Part shown: positions 56,678 through 64,000 of the stretch, piece after piece
Layout: every line of letters begins with the position of its first letter
Position numbering within the stretch: the first letter of the stretch is position 1
DNA from: Ruminococcus sp. FMBCY1
GTDB lineage: Bacteria; Bacillota; Clostridia; Oscillospirales; Acutalibacteraceae
Assembly (NCBI RefSeq): GCF_023921805.1
Contig: NZ_CP074197.1
Location: 1,674,001 to 1,738,000, forward strand
Direction: 5' to 3'
DNA: 64,000 nucleotides
Program-made: the position numbers and the translations under genes
The notes under the pieces: generated by a model
Told to the model about the DNA's origin: nothing
Databases searched by the model: none
Seen by the model: the letters and a program-made list of their open reading frames with translations, nothing else

Positions 56678-57718
56678 ATGAGAATTGTTGTTCTTGCAGG
56701 CGGATTAAGTACAGAGCGTGATGTATCAATATCTTCGGGTATTAAGGTAGCGTCTGCTTTGCGTGAAAAAGGTAACGAAGTAGTTTTGCTTGATGTGTTT
56801 ATGGGTTACGAAGAGAATTTTTGCGACATTGACGCACTCTTCAAGCACAATTACAGCTTTACGGACAGCCTCGGTGTCGGCACGGAAATTCCCGACATTA
56901 AGACAGTCAAGGAGAACCGCCTTGATAAATCATCAAAATTTATCGGTATGAATGTTATTGAAATCTGCGCCGAGGCAGATATTACATATCTTGCTCTTCA
57001 CGGCGGTGAGGGCGAGAACGGTCAGATTCAGGCTACACTTGACCTTTTCGGCATCAAATACACGGGTTCGGGTTATCTCGGCTCTGCGCTTGCTATGAAT
57101 AAGGCGCTTACAAAGAGCGTACTTATTCAGAACAGAGTTACAACTCCTGCGGGCAGAGTTTACAAGTCAGCCCAAGACGCAGAGGATTGGAGTTACTATC
57201 CTTGCGTTGTAAAGCCGTGTTCGGGCGGTTCAAGCGTAGGCATTACAAAGGCAGAAAACAGAGCGGAATATTTAGAGTCTGTAAAAGAGGCTTTCAAATA
57301 TGAAAAAGAAATCGTAGTTGAGCAGTTCATAGAGGGCAGAGAGTTCTCCGTAGGCGTTATCGGCGGCAGAGCATTGCCTCCGATTGAGATTATTCCTAAG
57401 ACAGGCTTCTACGATTATGTGGCAAAGTATCAGGCAGGCGCAACAGACGAAATTTGCCCTGCTGACATTACTGCAAGCGAGGACGATGTTCTTCGTAAAG
57501 CTGCCGAGGCTGCATTTAAGGCTCTCAACTTGCAGAGCTATGCAAGAATTGACTTTATTCTTGATAAAGTATCGGGCGAGGCTTATTGTCTTGAGGCAAA
57601 CTCACTTCCCGGTATGACTCCGACAAGCTTGCTCCCACAGGAGGCAGCGGCAGAGGGTATTGACTATCCGTCACTTTGCGAAAAAATCATTGAAGTTTCT
57701 CTTGAAAAATACAATTAA
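56678..57718 (+). CDS. ddl: D-alanine--D-alanine ligase
   Basis: ATP-grasp enzyme making the D-Ala-D-Ala end of peptidoglycan precursors. The 346-residue protein has GGLSTERDVSISSG at the N-terminus, KPCSGGSSVGI, EQFIEGREFSVGVIGG, and EANSLPGMTPTSLLP. The loop FYDYVAKYQ carries the Tyr typical of D-Ala-D-Ala ligases rather than D-lactate ligases (VanA-like), so no vancomycin-type variant is indicated. Confidence 0.96.
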   Translation: MRIVVLAGGLSTERDVSISSGIKVASALREKGNEVVLLDVFMGYEENFCDIDALFKHNYSFTDSLGVGTEIPDIKTVKENRLDKSSKFIGMNVIEICAEADITYLALHGGEGENGQIQATLDLFGIKYTGSGYLGSALAMNKALTKSVLIQNRVTTPAGRVYKSAQDAEDWSYYPCVVKPCSGGSSVGITKAENRAEYLESVKEAFKYEKEIVVEQFIEGREFSVGVIGGRALPPIEIIPKTGFYDYVAKYQAGATDEICPADITASEDDVLRKAAEAAFKALNLQSYARIDFILDKVSGEAYCLEANSLPGMTPTSLLPQEAAAEGIDYPSLCEKIIEVSLEKYN

Positions 57719-57738
57719 TAAAACAGAGGTGTTTTGCC

Positions 57739-58119
57739 GTGAAAGAGGCTGTACTTCTTTATAATTATAAAGGCGACAGACTGAAAGCCGTAAGAAATAC
57801 GCTTTTGTCTATGAAAATACCTGTAAAAACAGCGGCGAAAAAGGAATTTTCAAAGCCTATAGGAACATTGTTCGGATTAAAGGATATTGAACCGTTGCCC
57901 GACGATTCTCCGAACTTTGACGATGAGCTTATGGTTATCAAGGATTTTCCGCACCTTACATTTAATGTTATGCTTAAAAAACTTGAAAGCCACGGCATAA
58001 ATAAAATGCCTCTGATTTGCGCCCTCACTCCCGACAACAGCCGTTGGAGCGGAAACAGACTTTATCAAAAAGTCAGCGAGGACCATTTAAAAGACAATAA
58101 CCTTAAGGTTAATTTATAA
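57739..58119 (+). CDS. DUF3783-family protein
   Basis: A 126-residue cytoplasmic protein of the clostridial DUF3783 family, function unknown. It starts with GTG after AGAGGTG, 20 nt after ddl. Its last codons and the following terminator are duplicated downstream of the restriction-modification genes: 58073-58112 equals 60813-60852 base for base. The gene itself remains intact. Confidence 0.82.
   Translation: MKEAVLLYNYKGDRLKAVRNTLLSMKIPVKTAAKKEFSKPIGTLFGLKDIEPLPDDSPNFDDELMVIKDFPHLTFNVMLKKLESHGINKMPLICALTPDNSRWSGNRLYQKVSEDHLKDNNLKVNL
58073..58112 (+). repeat. Left direct repeat flanking the restriction-modification island
   Basis: 40 bases identical to 60813-60852 (from TCAGCGAGGACC to CCTTAAGGTTAA). 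Similarity continues, less perfectly, through the next hairpin (58141-58180 against 60871-60910). It is the 3' end of the DUF3783 gene. Confidence 0.97.
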
Positions 58120-58138
58120 CAATAAAAATTACATAATT

Positions 58139-58184
58139 TTGCAGAGTGGTATTTGATATAAAAATATCGCTCTGCTTTTTTGAT
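58139..58184 (+). terminator. Terminator after the DUF3783 gene
   Basis: GCAGAGTGGTAT pairs with ATATCGCTCTGC, followed by TTTTTTG. A related hairpin recurs at 60871-60910. Confidence 0.85.
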
Positions 58185-58201
58185 TTGAAAATAAATATAT
58201 C

Positions 58202-58230
58202 TTGATATGTTGGCTTTTTTTTGGTATCAT
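58202..58230 (+). promoter_or_regulatory. Promoter of the restriction-modification genes
   Basis: TTGATA, 17-nt spacer, TATCAT, 32 nt before the methylase start. Confidence 0.6.
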
Positions 58231-58262
58231 AAGTTATGATATGAATATTAGAGAGTGATTGT

Positions 58263-59147
58263 ATGTATATAAAAACAAAGCCTTTTATAAAATGGGCTGG
58301 TGGAAAAAGTCAGCTGATTAGCGAGATACGAAAAAAATATCCTGAAAAAATAAACTGCTATTGCGAACCTTTCGTTGGTGGTGGTGCAGTGCTATTTGAT
58401 GTATTGGCTAATTATAAACCGGAAAAAGTTTTAATTAACGATATTAATAAAGAATTAATTATTACATATGGTCAAATAAAAAATAATATTGATAATCTAA
58501 TTAGCAAATTATCAGTTATGCAAGAAAAATATATTAGCGCTGATACAGAACAAAGAAAGGCTATATTTAGTAGTAATAGAGATTTATTTAATTTATTAAA
58601 AAAAGAAGATAATAAAAGCAATGCATTAGATATAGCGGCTCTGTTTATATTTTTAAATAAAACTTGCTTTAATGGATTATATAGAGTAAATCGAAACGGT
58701 GATTTTAATGTACCTGTTGGAGCATATAAAAATCCACTGATTTGTGATGAATTGAATTTGAAAAATAATAGCGAGCTTTTGCAGAATGTAAAAATAATAT
58801 GTGGAGATTATAGAAAATGCAAAAATTTTATAGATAATGAAACTTTTGTGTATATAGATCCCCCATATCGTCCGTTAACACAAACTTCATCTTTTACTTC
58901 GTATTCTTCTAAAGTGTTTGATGACAAAGAACAAATAAGATTGGCAAAATTTATTAATGTAATTTCTGAAAAAGGCGCTATTGTTGTAGCAAGTAATTCA
59001 GATCCCCAAAATACAGATGAAAACGATATGTTCTTTGATGATTTATATAAAAATTATAGTATTAAAAGAATACAAGCTAAGCGTATGATTAATAGCAAAG
59101 GTAATGGCAGAGGTAATATTAATGAGTTGCTAATAAGTAATTTTTGA
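58263..59147 (+). CDS. dpnM: DNA adenine methylase, Dam/DpnM-like (GATC)
   Basis: N6-adenine methyltransferase of the alpha group related to Dam and DpnM, predicted to methylate GATC and protect the host from the neighbouring nuclease. The 294-residue protein has the FIKWAGGKSQL motif X/I region, FVGGGAVLFD, NDINKELI, and catalytic motif IV YIDPPY with its downstream pattern. The gene is AT-richer than ddl. The endonuclease gene follows by 15 nt. Confidence 0.93.
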   Translation: MYIKTKPFIKWAGGKSQLISEIRKKYPEKINCYCEPFVGGGAVLFDVLANYKPEKVLINDINKELIITYGQIKNNIDNLISKLSVMQEKYISADTEQRKAIFSSNRDLFNLLKKEDNKSNALDIAALFIFLNKTCFNGLYRVNRNGDFNVPVGAYKNPLICDELNLKNNSELLQNVKIICGDYRKCKNFIDNETFVYIDPPYRPLTQTSSFTSYSSKVFDDKEQIRLAKFINVISEKGAIVVASNSDPQNTDENDMFFDDLYKNYSIKRIQAKRMINSKGNGRGNINELLISNF

Positions 59148-59162
59148 TGAGGAAATTTTATT

Positions 59163-60020
59163 ATGAAAAGAAATTTTGATGAGTGGCTTTCTGAATTTCG
59201 TGGAAGTATTGCAAACTATGATTATTATATAGATTTTAATAAAATATATAATAATATAAATAAGATTAAAGTAGAACTTAATATTTTAAATAGTTTGATT
59301 GGTTCAAATAATATAGAGGAAGATTTTGAAAATATCCTTTCAAAATATCCTGAAACTTTAAAATGTATTCCTCTTTTACTTGCGGTAAGAGCAAGTGAAA
59401 TATATGCTGTAGACAGCGAGGGTGAATATAAATATAATTTTAAAAATCAAAATTACAGTATTGAACAATATAAAATTTTTATGAGAAAAACAGGTTTATT
59501 TGACTTGTTGCAAAATCATATAATAAATAATCTTGTAGATTACGCTACAGGTGTAGAAACAGGTCTTGACTCTAACGGTAGAAAAAATCGTGGCGGACAC
59601 TTGATGGAAAATTTAGTGGAGAGCTTTATACAAAAAGCCGGTTATAAGAAAAATGAAACCTATTTCAAAGAAATGTATATTCACGCAATAACCGATAAAT
59701 GGGGAATAGATCTTTCTGCAATTTCTAATAGCGGTAAATCTGAAAAAAGGTTTGATTTTGTAATAAAAACTTCAAATAGAATTTACGGAATTGAAACAAA
59801 CTTTTATGCAAGCGGTGGTTCAAAACTCAACGAAACAGCAAGAAGTTATAAGCAGATTGCACAAGAGGTTGACACCATAGACGGATTTACTTTTATTTGG
59901 TTTACAGACGGTTCCGGTTGGAAAAGTGCAAGACATAATTTAGAAGAAACCTTTGATGTTATGGAAACAATATTTAATATAAAAGATTTGGAGAATGGAA
60001 TATTATCGCAGTTATCTTGA
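59163..60020 (+). CDS. dpnB: Type II restriction endonuclease, DpnII-like (GATC)
   Basis: Predicted to cut unmethylated GATC. The 285-residue protein resembles Streptococcus DpnII along its length from memory: RNFDEWLS at the start, LNSLIGSNNIEEDF, FDLLQNHIINNLVDYATGVE, DSNGRKNR, and the catalytic region KRFDFVIK followed by GIETNFYASGGSKLNETARSY (quoted in parts), where the E-x-N pattern stands in for the usual PD-ExK lysine. Reads AT-rich, codon use unlike neighbours. Lies between the two methyltransferases. Confidence 0.92.
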   Translation: MKRNFDEWLSEFRGSIANYDYYIDFNKIYNNINKIKVELNILNSLIGSNNIEEDFENILSKYPETLKCIPLLLAVRASEIYAVDSEGEYKYNFKNQNYSIEQYKIFMRKTGLFDLLQNHIINNLVDYATGVETGLDSNGRKNRGGHLMENLVESFIQKAGYKKNETYFKEMYIHAITDKWGIDLSAISNSGKSEKRFDFVIKTSNRIYGIETNFYASGGSKLNETARSYKQIAQEVDTIDGFTFIWFTDGSGWKSARHNLEETFDVMETIFNIKDLENGILSQLS

Positions 60021-60047
60021 TAGTAAAATCAGTGAGGTAGCTTTGTT

Positions 60048-60800
60048 ATGAAAAAAAAGAAAATAAAGAAATGGGAGCCTGAAGATTTTGAGTTAGAAAT
60101 GACCACTCATTGGTCTTTCCCTAAGCGTGGGGATTGGGCGACACACGATGCAAAGTGGCGAGGTAATTGGTCACCATATATACCAAGAAATATTATTCTT
60201 AGATATTCACAAGAAAATGATATGATACTTGATCAATTTGCAGGTGGAGGTACAACTCTTGTTGAGGCAAAATTATTAAATAGAGATATAATTGGCGTTG
60301 ATTGCAATGATGTTGCACTTGAACGATGCGAAGAAAAAACTAAATTTGAATATGAGAATGCAAAAGGTAGAGTATATATTCGGAAAGGTGATGCCCGAAA
60401 TCTCGATTTTGTTGATGATGAGAGTATAGATTTAATATGCACACACCCACCGTATGCTAACATAATTAAATATAGTGACGGACTTGAAAATGATTTATCA
60501 CAGTTAAAAGTAAAAGACTTTCTTGAACAAATGAAACCTGTTGCAAAAGAATGTTACAGAGTATTAAAAAAAGAAAAATTTTGTGCAATTCTTATGGGAG
60601 ATACAAGGCAAAAAGGACATATGATTCCGATGAGTTTTGAAGTTATGAAAATATTTCAGGATGCAGGTTTTACTTTAAAAGAACTCATAATCAAAGAACA
60701 GCATAATTGCAGAGCAACAGGCTATTGGAAAACAAACAGTGTAAAATATAACTTTTTACTCATTGCACACGAATATCTTTTTGTATTTCATAAAATTTGA
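60048..60800 (+). CDS. Site-specific DNA methyltransferase (N4/N6 amino type) of the RM island
   Basis: A 250-residue methyltransferase with the SAM motif I DQFAGGGTTLVEA (about 62-74) and catalytic motif IV THPPYANIIKYS (about 132-143). Motif I comes before motif IV, whereas DpnA-type and other beta-class enzymes have the reverse order, so this is not the DpnA partner usual in DpnII systems. The N-terminal RGDWATHDAKWRGNWSPYIP segment is characteristic. No obvious target-recognition insert is present. Its specificity is unknown; GATC is a guess from context. Confidence 0.85.
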   Translation: MKKKKIKKWEPEDFELEMTTHWSFPKRGDWATHDAKWRGNWSPYIPRNIILRYSQENDMILDQFAGGGTTLVEAKLLNRDIIGVDCNDVALERCEEKTKFEYENAKGRVYIRKGDARNLDFVDDESIDLICTHPPYANIIKYSDGLENDLSQLKVKDFLEQMKPVAKECYRVLKKEKFCAILMGDTRQKGHMIPMSFEVMKIFQDAGFTLKELIIKEQHNCRATGYWKTNSVKYNFLLIAHEYLFVFHKI

Positions 60801-60812
60801 TTTAATAAAAAA

Positions 60813-60852
60813 TCAGCGAGGACCATTTAAAAGACAATAACCTTAAGGTTAA
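60813..60852 (+). repeat. Right direct repeat flanking the restriction-modification island
   Basis: Exact 40-bp copy of 58073-58112, starting 12 nt after the last methyltransferase stop. Here it is out of any gene: a stranded fragment of the DUF3783 3' end. Confidence 0.97.
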
Positions 60853-60868
60853 ATTATAATTTACGGTT

Positions 60869-60912
60869 TTGCAGAGCGGTATCGGTGTAAATATCGCCCT
60901 GCTTTTGTTTTT
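60869..60912 (+). terminator. Terminator after the restriction-modification island
   Basis: GCAGAGCGGTAT pairs with ATATCGCCCTGC and is followed by TTTTGTTTTTG. Diverged twin of the hairpin at 58141-58180. Confidence 0.8.
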
Positions 60913-61175
60913 GCTTTTTTAAGTGACGGGTGAATGATTTGGCAAAGTAACAATTGGGTGACAAGGCTGTCTTCTTTTATTGTAAAAATTTGTCTTAAAC
61001 AGTGCATTAAAAACCTAAATTTTAATATCTTTTTCCGTAATGTAAAAATTATGGAATTTTTGCGGATATTTTGTAGGAATTAGCAAATTTATCTTACCTT
61101 TTTTACTTGATTTATTTTGGTTTTTGTATTACTATAATAGATGTATGATTTTTTTAAAAAGAAAAGGGGATCTCT
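60913..61175. other. Leader of the ABC transporter operon
   Basis: AT-rich stretch with a TATAAT at 61133-61138 that probably is the -10 box; the -35 is not clear (TTGATT lies 20 nt upstream, a long spacer). No ORF. Confidence 0.5.
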
Positions 61176-61970
61176 ATGAAAAAAGTTATTTCATTGGCGC
61201 TTGCGGCCGTAATTTGTTCGGCTTCAATGCTCCTTGCCGCTTGTGGTGGCAGCACAACAAAGAAAATTGCTACAGTTGATGACCTTGAGGGCGCAAAAAT
61301 CGGCGTTCAGCTTGGCACAACAGGCGATATTTACGCAAGTGATTACGAGGAAAAGGGTTCAACAGTAGAACGCTTTAACAAGGGTGCAGACGCTGTTCTC
61401 GCTCTTACACAGGGCAAGATTGACTGCGTTATCATTGACAGCGAGCCTGCTAAGGCTTTTGTTGCCGCTAATGACGGTCTTAAGATTCTTGACGAACCGT
61501 TTGCGGAAGAAGAATATGCAATCTGCGTAGCTAAGGACAATACAGACCTCCTCGGCAAAATCAACACAGCTCTTGCAGAGCTCAAAGCTGACGGTACAAC
61601 AGAGTCAATCGAAAAGAACTTCATCGGCGACGATACAAAGGGAAAAACACCTTATGTAACTCCTGCAGGAACAGATTATCCGAACGGCGAGCTTCATATG
61701 GCAACAAACGCTTTCTTTGAGCCTTACGAGTATTATGACGGCGACACAGTAGTAGGTATTGACGCATCTATGGCACAGGCTATCTGCGACAAACTCGGAT
61801 ACAAGCTTGTTATTGACGATATGGACTTTGATTCTATCATAACATCTGTTCAGACAGGCAAGGCTGATTTCGGTATGGCAGGTATGACAGTAACAGATGA
61901 AAGATTACAGTCAATCAACTTCTCTGACAGCTATACAACAGCTACTCAGGTAATTATAGTTAAAGAATAA
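61176..61970 (+). CDS. Polar amino-acid ABC transporter substrate-binding lipoprotein, apparently circularly permuted
   Basis: Extracytoplasmic binding protein of the SBP_bac_3 family. The 264-residue product has a lipoprotein signal (lipobox LAAC, Cys23). The lobes are in unusual order: the part normally C-terminal comes first (DDLEGAKIGVQLGTTGD at 35-51, LAELKADGTTESIEKNF at 133-149), and the part normally N-terminal comes last (ATNAFFEPYEYYDGDTVVG at 176-194, family signature GIDASMAQAICDKLG at 194-208, TDERLQSINFSDSY at 240-253). A 25-residue linker joins them. Ligand probably a polar amino acid. It leads an SBP-permease-ATPase operon. Confidence 0.92.
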   Translation: MKKVISLALAAVICSASMLLAACGGSTTKKIATVDDLEGAKIGVQLGTTGDIYASDYEEKGSTVERFNKGADAVLALTQGKIDCVIIDSEPAKAFVAANDGLKILDEPFAEEEYAICVAKDNTDLLGKINTALAELKADGTTESIEKNFIGDDTKGKTPYVTPAGTDYPNGELHMATNAFFEPYEYYDGDTVVGIDASMAQAICDKLGYKLVIDDMDFDSIITSVQTGKADFGMAGMTVTDERLQSINFSDSYTTATQVIIVKE

Positions 61971-62034
61971 TTAAAGATTTTTCCGGAAAGGCAGCATAAA
62001 AGCTGCTTTTCTGATATATAAAGGAATTTAACAT

Positions 62035-62766
62035 ATGGATAAGTTTTTTCAAGAAATAGCTGCGAGCTTTCAGAGAACTTTTATTAATGACGACCGTTGG
62101 ATGCAGTTTTTAAGAGGTCTTGGAGTAACGATTGAAATCACAGTCGTTGCTGCCGTTATAGGTATTATCCTCGGTTTTTTAATTGCGATGGTTCGTTCGA
62201 CTTACGACAAGAACCTTACCGGTAAAAAATGCAGAAAGCCGAGTGATTATTTACTCAAGTTTTTAAATGTTCTCTGCAATATCTATATTACGGTAATCAG
62301 AGGTACTCCTGTTGTAATTCAGCTTATGATTATGTATTACATCATATTTTCATCGTCAAGAAACGGAATTATCGCAGCGGTACTCGCATTCGGTATCAAT
62401 TCAGGCGCATATGTAGCCGAAATTGTGCGTTCGGGTATTATGTCAATCGACAAAGGTCAGTTTGAGGCAAGCCGTTCGCTCGGATTTAATTACAGCAGCA
62501 CAATGCTCCATGTAATTCTTCCGCAGGCTTTCAAAAATGTTTTGCCTGCACTCGGCAACGAGTTTATTGTGCTTGTAAAGGAAACTTCGGTTGCCGGTTA
62601 TGTTGCACTTCAGGATCTTACTTATGTGGGCAATCTTATTCGTTCAAGAACTTACGAGGCATTTTTCCCACTTATTTCGGTTGCGGCAATCTACCTTGTT
62701 ATAGTATTGATTCTGACATACTTCCTCAAAAAACTTGAAAGGAGGTTGCGCAGCAGTGACCACTAA
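62035..62766 (+). CDS. Polar amino-acid ABC transporter permease
   Basis: HisM/GlnP-type inner-membrane permease. The 243-residue protein has about five membrane helices (near 28-50, 75-100, 108-130, 185-205, 215-235), [15 protein letters not shown] after helix 2 and the EAA loop with [15 protein letters not shown] that contacts the ATPase. As the only permease it should act as a homodimer. Its stop overlaps the ATPase start by 11 nt. Confidence 0.95.
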   Translation: MDKFFQEIAASFQRTFINDDRWMQFLRGLGVTIEITVVAAVIGIILGFLIAMVRSTYDKNLTGKKCRKPSDYLLKFLNVLCNIYITVIRGTPVVIQLMIMYYIIFSSSRNGIIAAVLAFGINSGAYVAEIVRSGIMSIDKGQFEASRSLGFNYSSTMLHVILPQAFKNVLPALGNEFIVLVKETSVAGYVALQDLTYVGNLIRSRTYEAFFPLISVAAIYLVIVLILTYFLKKLERRLRSSDH

Positions 62767-63499
62767 CAATGATATTTTAATTAAGGTCGAGGGACTGAAA
62801 AAGTATTTTGGCAATAACGAAGTGCTCAAGGGCATTAATGCCGAAATTCACAAGGGCGATGTAATGGTGGTTATCGGTGCGTCGGGTTCGGGTAAATCAA
62901 CTTTTTTGCGTTGCCTTAACCTGCTTGAAGAGCCGACAGACGGAAAAATCATTTTTGACGGCATTGATATTAACGACAGAAATGTAGATATAAACCTCCA
63001 CCGCAGAAAAATGGGTATGGTGTTTCAGCAGTTTAACCTTTTCCCTCATATGACAGTGCTTAAGAATATGATTCTCGGCCCTGTAAAACTTCTTAAAAAG
63101 AGTAAGGAAGAGGCTACCAAAGAGGCAATGGAGCTGCTTGAAAGAGTAGGGCTTGCAGACAGAGCAAATGACTATCCGTCACAGCTTTCGGGCGGTCAAA
63201 AACAGCGTGTGGCAATTGTCCGTGCGCTTTGTATGAATCCGGAGGTAATGCTTTTTGACGAGCCTACTTCCGCACTTGACCCAGAAATGGTAGGCGAAGT
63301 TCTTGAAGTAATGAAAAGGCTTGCAAAAGACGGAATGACAATGGTGGTTGTAACTCACGAAATGGGTTTTGCCCGTGAAGTAGGTACAAATGTTGTATTC
63401 GTTGATAAGGGCGTAATCGTAGAGCAAGCGCCGCCGCAGGAATTCTTTACAAACCCTAAGAATGACAGATTAAAGGAATTTTTGTCAAAGGTTTTTTAA
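62756..63499 (+). CDS. Polar amino-acid ABC transporter ATP-binding protein
   Basis: GlnQ/HisP-type ATPase. The 247-residue protein has Walker [11 protein letters not shown]-loop [10 protein letters not shown], signature [11 protein letters not shown], Walker [15 protein letters not shown] and the H-loop VVTHEMGFA. It begins with GTG at 62756 about 10 nt after GGAGG inside the permease end; the upstream ATG is rejected. Last gene of the transporter operon. Confidence 0.96.
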   Translation: MTTNNDILIKVEGLKKYFGNNEVLKGINAEIHKGDVMVVIGASGSGKSTFLRCLNLLEEPTDGKIIFDGIDINDRNVDINLHRRKMGMVFQQFNLFPHMTVLKNMILGPVKLLKKSKEEATKEAMELLERVGLADRANDYPSQLSGGQKQRVAIVRALCMNPEVMLFDEPTSALDPEMVGEVLEVMKRLAKDGMTMVVVTHEMGFAREVGTNVVFVDKGVIVEQAPPQEFFTNPKNDRLKEFLSKVF

Positions 63500-63512
63500 T
63501 TAAATAAACAAT

Positions 63513-63554
63513 ATGACAGTCTGATAAACAGTGAGTTTGTCAGACTGTTTTTTT
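63513..63554 (+). terminator. Terminator after the transporter operon
   Basis: GACAGTCTGA pairs with TCAGACTGTT with inner AAAC/GTTT pairing, followed by TTTTTTG. Confidence 0.92.
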
Positions 63555-63581
63555 GTGCGATTTTTAACGGTTGCTAAACAA

Positions 63582-63672
63582 TTATAAAAGTTTAAGGCTT
63601 GACCTAAACTTTTAAATTATTTTGCTTAACCCGCCTGCTATACCATAATTTCCTCCAATTCTTAATAAAGAA
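63582..63672. repeat. Hairpin repeat family, degenerate copy
   Basis: TAAAAGTTTAAGGCTTGACC and TAAACTTTTAAATTATTTTGC keep only half of the core; the outer arm ATACCATAATTTCCTCCAATT with CTTAATAAAGAACC is well kept and matches the right arm of long copy D. Confidence 0.75.
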
Positions 63673-63733
63673 CCGTTTATAAAATATTTTCGAGATTTAT
63701 TTACATTTACAATTTTTAAAAATCGAAATATTT

Positions 63734-63751
63734 TGCAAGCAATTGCTTGCA
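63734..63751. promoter_or_regulatory. 18-bp palindrome, probable antitoxin operator
   Basis: TGCAAGCAATTGCTTGCA is a perfect 18-bp palindrome overlapping the -35 box of the promoter that follows. RelB/DinJ antitoxins repress their own operon through such sites (established), so it is the likely operator. Confidence 0.75.
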
Positions 63752-63775
63752 TTTGCCGTCATAAGTGAATATAAT
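63747..63775 (+). promoter_or_regulatory. Promoter of the RelB/DinJ antitoxin gene
   Basis: TTGCAT, 17-nt spacer, TATAAT, 23 nt before the start codon. The -35 overlaps the palindrome at 63734-63751. Confidence 0.8.
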
Positions 63776-63798
63776 ATAGTTAAAGGAGCGTGATTTAT

Positions 63799-64000
63799 AT
63801 GGCAAATACTTCAGCAGTTTATGCCCGTATTGATACAGGCTTGAAAGAAAATGCGGAAAATATACTTGCACAGCTTGGTATTACTCCGTCAAGTGCAATT
63901 CAGATGCTTTACAGTCAGATTGTACTTACAAGAAGTCTACCCTTAAATCTTCAACTTCCTGTGGTTAAACCGACTGCTATCGGTTCAATGACTCAATCTG
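63799..64000 (+). CDS. relB: RelB/DinJ-family antitoxin (partial, runs off the window)
   Basis: The first 67 codons are visible: MANTSAVYARIDTGLKENAE is the N-terminal beta strand and helix of a ribbon-helix-helix DNA-binding fold, then LAQLGITPSSAIQMLYSQIV, the pattern of DinJ/RelB antitoxins. GGAGCG precedes the ATG. The toxin gene (YafQ/RelE type) is expected just beyond the window end. Probably autoregulated through the 18-bp palindrome. Confidence 0.88.
   Translation, partial: MANTSAVYARIDTGLKENAENILAQLGITPSSAIQMLYSQIVLTRSLPLNLQLPVVKPTAIGSMTQS

Overview
The window spans the chromosomal replication-origin region of a low-GC Gram-positive anaerobe, most likely a member of the Clostridia (Ruminococcaceae/Oscillospirales-like). 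This rests on the classic Firmicutes origin layout, a rubrerythrin, a two-subunit class I fumarase, a 2[4Fe-4S] ferredoxin, the ricT-holB pair and malQ-glgP. No rRNA, tRNA, CRISPR array or recognisable transposase was found. The species cannot be named from sequence alone.

Layout. Around 14.0-16.6 kb lies the origin: rpmH-rnpA-yidD-yidC-jag-mnmE-mnmG-rsmG-tatD run right (+ strand) and dnaA-dnaN-yaaA-recF-remB...gyrB-ybgC-gyrA run left (- strand). To the left of gyrA are a lipoprotein/HD-hydrolase pair, a decayed toxin-antitoxin locus, rsmE and rubrerythrin. Right of tatD, from about 24 to 39 kb, lies a block of regulators and metabolism: a two-component system, an AlbA_2 regulator, two divergent AraC regulators, fumarase, an esterase, pncC and malQ-glgP. 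It separates the rsmG end of the origin cluster from parA-parB, which usually follow directly. From 39.5 to 57.7 kb are parA-parB with two perfect parS sites, serS, DNA repair and housekeeping genes, proBA, an unknown three-gene cluster of small proteins, holB-ricT, a ferredoxin, guaB and ddl. At 58-60.9 kb an AT-rich DpnII-type restriction-modification cassette sits between direct repeats. The window closes with a polar amino-acid ABC transporter and the start of a RelB/DinJ antitoxin.

Most interesting signals. (1) The dnaA-dnaN intergenic region has a B. subtilis-like unwinding architecture (CTA trinucleotide DnaA-trios beside a C-tract). In place of TTATCCACA boxes it carries ten copies of a TTAACA-type motif, and DnaA itself has an altered recognition-helix signature (GGRHYSTV instead of the usual GGRDH[TS]TV). 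(2) A non-coding, hairpin-rich repeat family occurs in long (about 420-510 bp), short (about 45-100 bp) and remnant forms, about twelve times in 64 kb. The long form looks like the short hairpin interrupted by a module with a duplicated core, and one long copy has its inner module inverted. (3) The ABC substrate-binding protein appears circularly permuted. (4) The restriction-modification island is flanked by a 40-bp perfect direct repeat duplicating the 3' end of a DUF3783 gene, and carries a second methyltransferase unlike DpnA. All functional assignments come from reading motifs; no database search was run.
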